NCBI GenBank assembly: GCA_964466155.1
Contig: CAYXMY010000150.1
Span: 1 to 5,159 of the forward strand
Reading direction: 5' to 3'
Origin: Caenibius sp964466155
GTDB lineage: Bacteria > Pseudomonadota > Alphaproteobacteria > Sphingomonadales > Sphingomonadaceae
Length of the DNA: 5,159 bases
In this document: positions 1 to 4,774 of the stretch, piece by piece
How the letters are laid out: every line of letters begins with the position of its first letter
Numbering within the stretch: the stretch's first letter is position 1
Position numbers and translations under genes: made by a program
The notes under the pieces: generated by a model
What the model saw: only the letters and a program-made list of their open reading frames with translations
Told to the model about the DNA's origin: nothing
The model's database searches: none

Positions 1-380
1 GCCTTCATCTGCGCCCGGCCGAGGGGGCCGCGCGGAATCATGCGTTCAACAGCCTTTTCCAGCACGCGCTCGGGGAAGCGGCTTTCCAGCACCTTGGCAG
101 CGGTGATCGCCTTGATGCCACCGATATAGCCGGTGTGCTTGTAATAGGTCTTGTTCTTGAGTTTGTTGCCGGTCAGGCGGACCTTATCGGCGTTGATGAC
201 GACGACATGATCGCCGCAATCGACATGCGGGGTGAAGCTCGGCTTGTGCTTGCCGCGCAGAATGTTGGCGATGATCACCGCGAGGCGGCCGACCACCAGA
301 CCGTCGGCATCGATGAGATGCCAGTTCTTTTCGACCTCGGCCGGCTTGATCGACCGCGTGGTCTTGCTGAGCGCCTTCAT
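1..380 (-). CDS. rplM: 50S ribosomal protein L13, C-terminus cut by window edge
   Basis: This encodes L13, an early-assembling protein of the large ribosomal subunit that binds 23S rRNA. The first 126 residues are present; the usual length is about 140-160, so the C-terminal end lies beyond the left edge. Visible family features are NWHLIDADGLVVGRLA (residues 19-34), the LRGKHKPSFTPHVDCGD segment (41-57), KTYYKHTGYIGGIK (77-90) and the signature VERMIPRGPLGR (111-122). The ATG at 380-378 is supported by the normal L13 N-terminus and by a GAGGA box (396-392 on the minus strand), although its 11-nt spacing is somewhat long. The gene lies downstream of ctaA and cutA on the same strand but has its own promoter candidate. 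In most bacteria rpsI (S9) follows rplM; here that would be outside the window. The identification rests on the translated sequence and is secure. Confidence 0.97.
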   Translation of the reverse strand, partial: MKALSKTTRSIKPAEVEKNWHLIDADGLVVGRLAVIIANILRGKHKPSFTPHVDCGDHVVVINADKVRLTGNKLKNKTYYKHTGYIGGIKAITAAKVLESRFPERVLEKAVERMIPRGPLGRAQMK

Positions 381-510
381 GGGCTGTCAAATCCTCGTAA
401 GCTGAAAACTTTGCCGATGGAGGAGTGTCACCACCCACACACCTGCGAAGGCGCGCCAATGTTCGCAAATCGCCTTCAAGTCAAGCGATTCTGCGCTTTC
501 GCGAAGCGGT

Positions 511-540
511 ATAATAATACCTCCATCGCTTGTGCGGCAA
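511..540 (-). promoter_or_regulatory. Predicted sigma70-type promoter of rplM with a ~120-nt leader
   Basis: On the minus strand, TTGCCG (540-535) is followed after 18 nt by TATTAT (516-511). A second TATTAT overlaps at 519-514, but its 15-nt spacing is poor. The -35 begins only five bases after the cutA stop. The predicted start point near 504 would give a leader of about 120 nt before the rplM ATG. The -10 region lies inside a short dyad, GGTATAATAATACC (508-521), followed by a small hairpin (494-508, arms CGCTT/AAGCG). A weaker second promoter may exist further down: TTGACT (484-479), with a poor -10 (CATTGG) at 461-456. Elements were matched by eye; no start site is known. Confidence 0.5.
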
Positions 541-544
541 TGTT

Positions 545-880
545 TCAGCCCTTGTCCGGCGGCACCAGCGCGCCGAGCCAGGCCAGAGTGGCGGGGGCCG
601 CGGCATCGCAGCGCCAGCCGGTGATCGCGGGGGTTTCGTAAGGATGAAGCTGCGCCAGCCGGGCAATCGCGGCGTCGAGCAGGGCGGCATCGGTCTTGAA
701 CAAGGCGCCGCATTCCGCCCCTTCACCGCGCTCCCCCTGCCAGACATAGAGGGAGCGCACGGCGGGCAGCAGGTTGGCGCAGGCGATCAGCCTCTCGTCC
801 AGCAGCACCGCCGCGGCCGCTTCCGCCGATGCCTGATCGGCGAACGGCGCCCAGATCAGCGCGGCCCCTGCCGAAATCAT
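545..880 (-). CDS. cutA: CutA1-family divalent cation tolerance protein
   Basis: This encodes a 111-residue cytoplasmic protein of the CutA family, which forms stable trimers with a ferredoxin-like fold. Escherichia coli mutants in this locus show altered copper and other divalent-metal tolerance, but the molecular role of the protein is still debated. The family hallmarks are present: LIACANLLPAVRSLYVWQGE (31-50), an FKT strand (61-63) and the diagnostic HPYETP (79-84), with a Trp near the C-terminus (W101). The length is typical. The ATG at 880-878 is chosen because its ATGA overlaps the ctaA stop codon, and the protein then begins like other CutA proteins. No clear Shine-Dalgarno sequence is visible, so translation is probably coupled to ctaA. 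The frame stays open upstream, but that extension is Arg/Gly-rich and only shadows ctaA. The family assignment is secure; the physiological role is inferred. Confidence 0.93.
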   Translation of the reverse strand: MISAGAALIWAPFADQASAEAAAAVLLDERLIACANLLPAVRSLYVWQGERGEGAECGALFKTDAALLDAAIARLAQLHPYETPAITGWRCDAAAPATLAWLGALVPPDKG

Positions 881-1911
881 CGCGGGCGGCCTGCGGAATG
901 GGTGGCCCAGGCCGTCGCCGCGACAAGCAGGGCGCCGACGAGTTGGTGCAGCACCGCAAGCCACAGCGCAACGCCGGTCATCACCGTGGCGATGCCGAGC
1001 ATGATCTGCGTGCCGAAAGCCGAATGGACCGCGATCGAGGCGCGCCGGTCGCCGCCCGCTTTCACCTTGCGCGCCAGAACGACCAGCAGCGCGACCACCA
1101 CCCAGGCCCACCAGCGGTGGATGAAGTGGATCAGGAACGGATCGTACAGCAGCGCATGCAGCGCGCCTTGCGACCAGTCCACCCCCTCGGGGAAGAAGCG
1201 GCCCTGCATCAATGGCCAGTCATTCGCGACATAGCCTGCCCGTTCCCCCGCCACGAAAGCGCCGAACAGCAATTGCAGCGTGAGCGCGGCCAGAGTGAAC
1301 ACGGTAAACCGGGTGAGGCGCGAAGGTTCTTCCCCCCGTGCCAGCGCCCGCATGTCGAGCGCTGTCCAGACGAGCCCGGCCAATGTGACAAGCGCGACCA
1401 GTAGATGCGCGGCGAGGCGGAAATGGCTCACCCGGTCGGCGGAATCGGCATGAAGGCCGGAAGAAACCATCCACCAGCCGACCACACCCTGCAGCCCGCC
1501 CAGCGCCAGCAGCACCAGCAGGCGCGGCTTGTAGCCTTGCGGAATCTGCCGCCTGATCCAGAACCATGCCAGCGGCAGGGCGAAAGCAACGCCGATCAGC
1601 CGCGCGAGCAGGCGATGCACCCATTCCCAGAAATAGATGAACTTGTAATCGGCCAGCGTCATACCCGCCGGGCCGTTGACATCGATATATTGCGGGATCT
1701 GCTTGTAAGCGGCGAATTCCGCCTGCCATTGCGCTTCGGTGAGCGGCGGGAGAACGCCGGTCACCGGTTTCCATTCGGTGATCGAAAGGCCGGATTCGGT
1801 AAGCCGGGTAATCCCGCCTACGGCCACGATGGCCACCACCAGCGCCGCGACGACGAACAGCCAGCGGGCCAGCAGCAAAGGCCGCGCCGTATCGGGTTGC
1901 ACTGGTGCCAT
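877..1911 (-). CDS. ctaA: Heme A synthase, COX15/CtaA type
   Basis: This 344-residue inner-membrane enzyme oxidises the C8 methyl of heme O to the formyl group of heme A, the cofactor of aa3-type cytochrome c oxidases. The sequence shows about eight hydrophobic segments in two similar halves and the COX15 landmarks: GGITRLTESGLSITEWKPV (32-50), FWEWVHRLLARLIG (94-107), GWWMVSSGL (145-153), SHFRLAAHL (162-170), GAFVAGERAGYVANDWPLM (217-235), HFIHRWWAWVV (262-272) and LHQLVGALLVA (321-331). H99, H169, H265 and H322 fit the heme-ligand histidines. There is no cysteine at all, which fits the COX15-like class rather than the Bacillus CtaA class with its cysteine pair. ATG 1911-1909 is preceded by AAGAGG at 6-nt spacing; the longer open frame would need a TTG start and adds a non-family tail. 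It overlaps cutA by ATGA and is divergent from the merC-like gene. Confidence 0.96.
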   Translation of the reverse strand: MAPVQPDTARPLLLARWLFVVAALVVAIVAVGGITRLTESGLSITEWKPVTGVLPPLTEAQWQAEFAAYKQIPQYIDVNGPAGMTLADYKFIYFWEWVHRLLARLIGVAFALPLAWFWIRRQIPQGYKPRLLVLLALGGLQGVVGWWMVSSGLHADSADRVSHFRLAAHLLVALVTLAGLVWTALDMRALARGEEPSRLTRFTVFTLAALTLQLLFGAFVAGERAGYVANDWPLMQGRFFPEGVDWSQGALHALLYDPFLIHFIHRWWAWVVVALLVVLARKVKAGGDRRASIAVHSAFGTQIMLGIATVMTGVALWLAVLHQLVGALLVAATAWATHSAGRPR

Positions 1912-2072
1912 CGTCTGCCTCTTCCCTGCCTGATCGACGGATTGCGTCGCGGATTGTCGCCGGGCTTGTGGGCAAGCCGGGCGCAAAGCGCAAGTGGACA
2001 GCTTGCCGCAGGGCAGGCGTGCGCTCCCTTGCCCGGGAGACCGGCACAGGGGTGCGGCATTACCCGGTTGCT
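1912..2072. other. Divergent intergenic region with a small hairpin
   Basis: This is the spacer between the divergent ctaA and merC-like genes, continuing into the inverted repeat at 2073-2093. It contains a perfect 6-bp hairpin, GGCTTG-TGGG-CAAGCC, at 1963-1978, which would fall in the ctaA leader if transcription starts upstream of it. It has no T-run and does not look like a terminator. No TPP-riboswitch core (CUGAGA plus the ACCUGAUC/GGAUAAUGCCAG-type block) was recognised on either strand, even though a thiamine gene lies downstream. I could not pick a convincing -35/-10 pair for ctaA. Confidence 0.4.
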
Positions 2073-2093
2073 ATATGATACAACATATCATAT
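2073..2093. promoter_or_regulatory. Perfect A/T-rich inverted repeat, candidate metalloregulator operator and promoter
   Basis: The arms ATATGATA (2073-2080) and TATCATAT (2086-2093) are perfectly complementary and separated by five bases (CAACA), within a strongly GC-rich surrounding. The site lies 9 nt upstream of the merC-like ATG. It contains the hexamers TATGAT (2074-2079) and TATCAT (2086-2091), so a bound repressor would cover the -10 region. Fur-superfamily regulators, especially Zur, use A/T-rich dyads of this general size and often sit in front of metal-handling membrane proteins. The site looks Zur-like to me, but I cannot match it to a measured consensus. The dyad is seen in the sequence; the regulator is inferred. 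Confidence 0.55.
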
Positions 2094-2102
2094 TGGGCCT
2101 GC

Positions 2103-2474
2103 ATGCGCACCGCCTTGCTTTCGATTCGCGACCGGCTGGACCGTGTCGGTATTACGCTTTCGGGCCTTTGCCTCGTCCATTGCGTGCTCGGCCTGATGCT
2201 GGTGACGGTGCTGGGCATCGGCGGCGAATGGCTGCTCAATCCGGAGATTCACCGGGTCGGCCTTGCGTTCGCTATCGGGATCGGTGTCGTCACTATCGGG
2301 CTTGGCGTCGCGCGCCATGGCCGCATGGGGCCGCTGGTGCTGGGCATTGCCGGTCTTTCGCTGATGGCGGTCGGGCTGCTGGTGGATCATGGTGTGAAAG
2401 AAGCGGCGTTCACGATCGGCGGGGTGATTTTGCTCGCCTCCGGGCATATCCTCAACTTGCGTCACACGCATTGA
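2103..2474 (+). CDS. MerC-domain small integral membrane protein
   Basis: This encodes a 123-residue inner-membrane protein with four predicted hydrophobic segments (about residues 15-39, 52-70, 76-95 and 101-117), matching the MerC-domain family. MerC of mercury operons takes up Hg2+ through a cysteine pair in the first membrane segment. Here the corresponding place reads GLCLVHC (21-27), giving C23, H26 and C27, a CxxHC-type arrangement. Histidines at 50, 72, 96, 115, 121 and 123 are further possible ligands, and the tail GHILNLRHTH resembles that of chromosomal MerC-like proteins. There is no merR, merA, merT or merP nearby, so mercury resistance is unlikely to be its main job; a role with zinc or another soft metal is an inference. 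The ATG at 2103 has no clear Shine-Dalgarno sequence and lies just after the inverted repeat. The gene ends 16 nt before thiSG, which suggests co-transcription. Confidence 0.8.
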   Translation: MRTALLSIRDRLDRVGITLSGLCLVHCVLGLMLVTVLGIGGEWLLNPEIHRVGLAFAIGIGVVTIGLGVARHGRMGPLVLGIAGLSLMAVGLLVDHGVKEAAFTIGGVILLASGHILNLRHTH

Positions 2475-2490
2475 ACGCTATCTGGAGGGC

Positions 2491-3480
2491 ATGACGATTG
2501 CCCTCTCCCTCACCGTCAATGGCGAACCGCGCCAGGCCGCGCCCGGCAGCCTCGCGGATCTGGTCCGCCAACTGGAGCTCGATCCGGCCAAGGTAGCGGT
2601 TGAGCGCAACGGTGAAATCGTGCCCCGCTCCACTCTGGAAGATGTGGCGCTGGCGGAGGGCGACGTTCTGGAAATCGTGCATTTTGTAGGAGGTGGCGCC
2701 GCCGTGGCCGATGATGACAGTTGGACAGTGGCCGGGCGGACGTTCCGTTCGCGCCTGATCGTGGGCACGGGCAAATACAAGGATTTCGCCGAAAACGCCG
2801 CCGCCGTGGAAGCGAGCGGGGCGGAAATCGTCACCGTTGCCGTGCGCCGGGTCAACCTCTCGGACCCCAAGGCGCCGATGCTGACCGATTTCATCGATCC
2901 CAAGCGTTATACCTATCTGCCCAACACGGCGGGATGCTTTACGGCGGAAGATGCGATCCGCACCCTGCGCCTGGCGCGCGAGGCGGGCGGCTGGGATCTG
3001 GTCAAGCTCGAAGTGCTGGGCGAAGCGCGCACCCTCTATCCCGATATGCGCGAAACCCTGCGGGCGACGGAGACGCTGGCCAAGGAAGGCTTTCTGCCGA
3101 TGGTCTATTGCGTCGACGATCCGATTGCGGCGAAGCAGTTGGAAGATGCGGGCGCGGTGGCGATCATGCCGCTGGGCGCGCCGATCGGTTCGGGTCTCGG
3201 CATCCAGAACAAGGTGACGATCCGCCTGATCGTGGAAGGCACCGCTCTGCCGGTGCTGGTCGATGCCGGGGTCGGCACGGCGAGCGATGCGGCCATCGCC
3301 ATGGAATTGGGCTGCACCGGCGTGCTGATGAACACCGCGATTGCCGAAGCGAAAGATCCCCTCCGCATGGCGCGGGCGATGAAGCTGGCGGTGGAAGCCG
3401 GCCGCGATGCCTATCGCGCCGGACGCATGGCCACCCGCAAGTATGCCGATCCGTCCAGTCCCCTGGCGGGCATGATCTGA
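2491..3480 (+). CDS. thiSG: Fused sulfur carrier ThiS and thiazole synthase ThiG
   Basis: This 329-residue cytoplasmic fusion makes the thiazole-phosphate half of thiamine. Residues 1-69 are a ubiquitin-like ThiS module (LTVNGE at 7-12, ending VHFVGGG at 63-69). Residues from about 77 to 329 are a ThiG TIM barrel. In ThiG, DXP forms an imine with a lysine and receives sulfur from ThiS thiocarboxylate. ThiG motifs seen are IVGTGKYKD (90-98), VAVRRVNL (116-123), LPNTAGCFTAEDA (143-155), WDLVKLEVLGE with the expected Schiff-base K172, IMPLGAPIGSGLGIQN (225-240), VDAGVGTASDAAIAMELG (257-274) and VLMNTAIAEAKDP (278-290). Such bifunctional ThiS/ThiG proteins are annotated in other proteobacteria. 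The oddity is that the Gly-Gly, which must be a free C-terminus to be activated by ThiF, is internal. The start ATG has GGAGG only 2 nt away, a tight spacing. No other thi genes are in the window. Confidence 0.95.
   Translation: MTIALSLTVNGEPRQAAPGSLADLVRQLELDPAKVAVERNGEIVPRSTLEDVALAEGDVLEIVHFVGGGAAVADDDSWTVAGRTFRSRLIVGTGKYKDFAENAAAVEASGAEIVTVAVRRVNLSDPKAPMLTDFIDPKRYTYLPNTAGCFTAEDAIRTLRLAREAGGWDLVKLEVLGEARTLYPDMRETLRATETLAKEGFLPMVYCVDDPIAAKQLEDAGAVAIMPLGAPIGSGLGIQNKVTIRLIVEGTALPVLVDAGVGTASDAAIAMELGCTGVLMNTAIAEAKDPLRMARAMKLAVEAGRDAYRAGRMATRKYADPSSPLAGMI
2687..2706 (+). promoter_or_regulatory. Internal Shine-Dalgarno and in-frame GTG at the ThiS/ThiG junction
   Basis: The codons for residues 66-69 (GTA GGA GGT GGC) contain AGGAGGT at 2688-2694, a full anti-16S match. 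An in-frame GTG (V72) follows at 2704-2706, 9 nt after the box. Initiation there would give a 258-residue protein starting just after the ThiS tail, which is the size of free-standing ThiG (about 255-260). The match is better than that of the annotated start. GTA and GGA are minority codons in this gene. It may be a relic of separate thiS and thiG genes, an active second start, or a chance result of encoding three glycines. Confidence 0.4.
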
Positions 3481-3485
3481 TTTCC

Positions 3486-3508
3486 GGCCCTGCCTTGCTG
3501 GCAGGGTC
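3486..3508 (+). terminator. Hairpin after thiSG, probable terminator
   Basis: Starting six bases after the thiSG stop, CCCTGCC (3488-3494) and GGCAGGG (3500-3506) form a perfect 7-bp stem with a TTGCT loop. A G-T wobble and one more G-C pair extend it to 9 bp in RNA. The downstream sequence (TCTGCCGTTTCCC) has only a weak T-tract, as is common in GC-rich genomes. The position between two same-strand genes with a 144-nt gap supports separation of thiSG from the antiporter gene. Strength cannot be judged from sequence. Confidence 0.55.
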
Positions 3509-3598
3509 TGCCGTTTCCCTCCTGCCCCCGCGCCTTGCCCTCCGTGTCTTGTACGGTGCGTTTTGTGGCATCTTGCGTGTAAGTCTGTGATGTTCATT

Positions 3599-3623
3599 GG
3601 GATAATCGTGAGTATATTGTCCC
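3599..3623 (+). promoter_or_regulatory. -10 box and imperfect inverted repeat abutting the antiporter start
   Basis: TATATT (3613-3618) ends six bases before the ATG at 3625, the usual distance from a -10 box to a transcription start. No Shine-Dalgarno sequence precedes the ATG, so a leaderless mRNA is plausible. The same stretch carries an imperfect dyad, GGGATAAT (3599-3606) and ATTGTCCC (3616-3623), with 7 of 8 pairs matching and a 9-nt spacer. A repressor there would block the promoter. No good -35 was found at 16-18 nt spacing. Confidence 0.4.
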
Positions 3624-3624
3624 C

Positions 3625-4740
3625 ATGACAGACATCGCAGCCCCGCCGCCCGCACGTTTTCCCACGTTCGGGCTTGCCCCGTGGGCCATTGTCGTGCCGG
3701 TTCTGGGGGTGTTGGCTCTGGCGCTGGGCAAGCCATCGGGCGTGGCGGTGACGGTCATTCTCGGGGCAGTGCTGGCCGGGGCAGTGATTGCAGCCGTCTA
3801 TCATGCTGAAATTCTGGCGCATTATCTGGGGGAGCCATACGGGACGCTGGTCCTCGCCCTGGCGGTGACGGTTATCGAAACCTCGCTGATCGTGTCGATC
3901 ATGTTCGGGGAAGGAACTGCCGGGGGCACCGGTTCGCAAACGCTGGCGCGCGATACGCTGATTGCCGCGATCATGATTACGATCAACGGCATCGTCGGCC
4001 TGTGCCTGCTGGCGGGCGGGCGGCGCCATCATGAACAGAGCTATACCCAATCGGGCGTCAGCGCGGGGCTGGCCATGCTGGCGACGCTGGCGGTGCTGAC
4101 GCTGGTCTTGCCCAATTACACCACCAGCGCGGGCGGGCCATTCTATTCCTCCACGCAGCTTGCGTTCGTGGCGGTGGTTTCGCTGGTCGTCTATGGCACT
4201 TTCGTCGTCGCGCAGACGATCCGCCATCGCGATCATTTTCTCTATCCGGAAGAGGACGATCACGCGCACGAGGCCCCCGTATCCGGCACCAAGGCGCTGG
4301 CGGCGGCCGGGATGCTGATCGTGGCTCTGGTCGGTGTGGTGCTGCTGGCGAAGGCCCTGTCCCCCTCCATCGAGGCGGGCGTGGCCGCGGTGGGTGCGCC
4401 CAAGGCGATGGTCGGGATCATCATCGCCGCGCTGGTGCTCGCCCCGGAAGGGTTCGCCGCCTATCGCGCGGCGCGTGCGAACCGGGTGCAGACCAGTCTC
4501 AACCTCGCGATCGGTTCCGCGCTGGCGACGATCGGCCTCACCATCCCGGCCGTGGCGGTGACGGCGCTGGTCATGGATCTCAAGCTGGAACTGGGCCTGT
4601 CGATGCACGGCACGGTGATGCTGGCGCTGACTTTGCTGGTCGCTTCGCTGACGCTGGGCAACGGGCGCACCACCGTGGTGCAGGGCGTGGTCCATCTGGT
4701 GATTTTCGCCACCTACCTGTTCACCACCCTGGTCCCCTGA
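3625..4740 (+). CDS. chaA: ChaA-family Ca2+(Na+,K+)/H+ antiporter
   Basis: This 371-residue inner-membrane protein belongs to the ChaA branch of the CaCA cation/proton exchangers, which extrude Ca2+ and, in E. coli ChaA, also Na+ and K+ in exchange for protons. It shows about 10-11 hydrophobic segments in two halves, each with the family's acidic alpha-repeat: GEPYGTLVLALAVTVIE (69-85, with E70 and E85) and LAPEGFAAYRAARANRVQ (272-289, with E275) running into IGSALATIGLTIPAVA (296-311). Length and layout match E. coli ChaA (366 aa). The halves are joined by a hydrophilic loop (200-222) rich in acidic residues and histidine (YPEEDDHAHEAP, 207-218), a possible cation-sensing or cytosolic regulatory loop. 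The ATG at 3625 gives the normal N-terminus but has no Shine-Dalgarno sequence. It is convergent with the acyl-CoA synthetase gene, only 34 nt apart. The family is secure; which cation it carries in vivo is not. Confidence 0.9.
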   Translation: MTDIAAPPPARFPTFGLAPWAIVVPVLGVLALALGKPSGVAVTVILGAVLAGAVIAAVYHAEILAHYLGEPYGTLVLALAVTVIETSLIVSIMFGEGTAGGTGSQTLARDTLIAAIMITINGIVGLCLLAGGRRHHEQSYTQSGVSAGLAMLATLAVLTLVLPNYTTSAGGPFYSSTQLAFVAVVSLVVYGTFVVAQTIRHRDHFLYPEEDDHAHEAPVSGTKALAAAGMLIVALVGVVLLAKALSPSIEAGVAAVGAPKAMVGIIIAALVLAPEGFAAYRAARANRVQTSLNLAIGSALATIGLTIPAVAVTALVMDLKLELGLSMHGTVMLALTLLVASLTLGNGRTTVVQGVVHLVIFATYLFTTLVP

Positions 4741-4761
4741 GCGCGGGCGGGTAAACCGCGC
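4741..4761. terminator. GC-rich hairpin between convergent genes
   Basis: Immediately after the antiporter stop codon, GCGCGG (4741-4746) and CCGCGC (4756-4761) form a 6-bp stem with a 9-nt loop. It lies in the 34-nt gap between two convergent genes and could act on both strands. There is no T-run on either side, so it is only a weak terminator candidate. Confidence 0.3.
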
Positions 4762-4774
4762 GCGCCAGCGTGCC

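Noticed and set aside
508..521. Plus-strand promoter with a perfect TATAAT at 510-515
   Set aside because: No acceptable -35 lies 16-18 nt upstream and no plus-strand gene follows. The motif is better explained as the complement of the minus-strand rplM promoter dyad.
878..1111. N-terminal extension of cutA to 188 residues
   Set aside because: The extra residues overlap ctaA in another frame, are Arg/Gly-rich and do not resemble CutA. The ATG overlapping the ctaA stop gives a normal 111-residue protein.
1912..1986. Longer ctaA starting at TTG 1986
   Set aside because: The ATG at 1911 has a good AAGAGG at 6-nt spacing, and the added residues do not look like a COX15 N-terminus.
1912..2102. 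TPP riboswitch upstream of the merC-thiSG unit
   Set aside because: The conserved TPP core blocks were looked for by eye and not found.
2103..2474. A mercury resistance operon
   Set aside because: Only a MerC-domain protein is present, with no merR, merT, merP or merA and no transposon ends nearby.
2681..2715. Programmed frameshift at the internal Shine-Dalgarno to release ThiS with a free GG end
   Set aside because: The +1 frame hits TAG (2687-2689) before the glycines and the -1 frame reads Arg/Trp codons to a TGA. Neither yields a Gly-Gly C-terminus.
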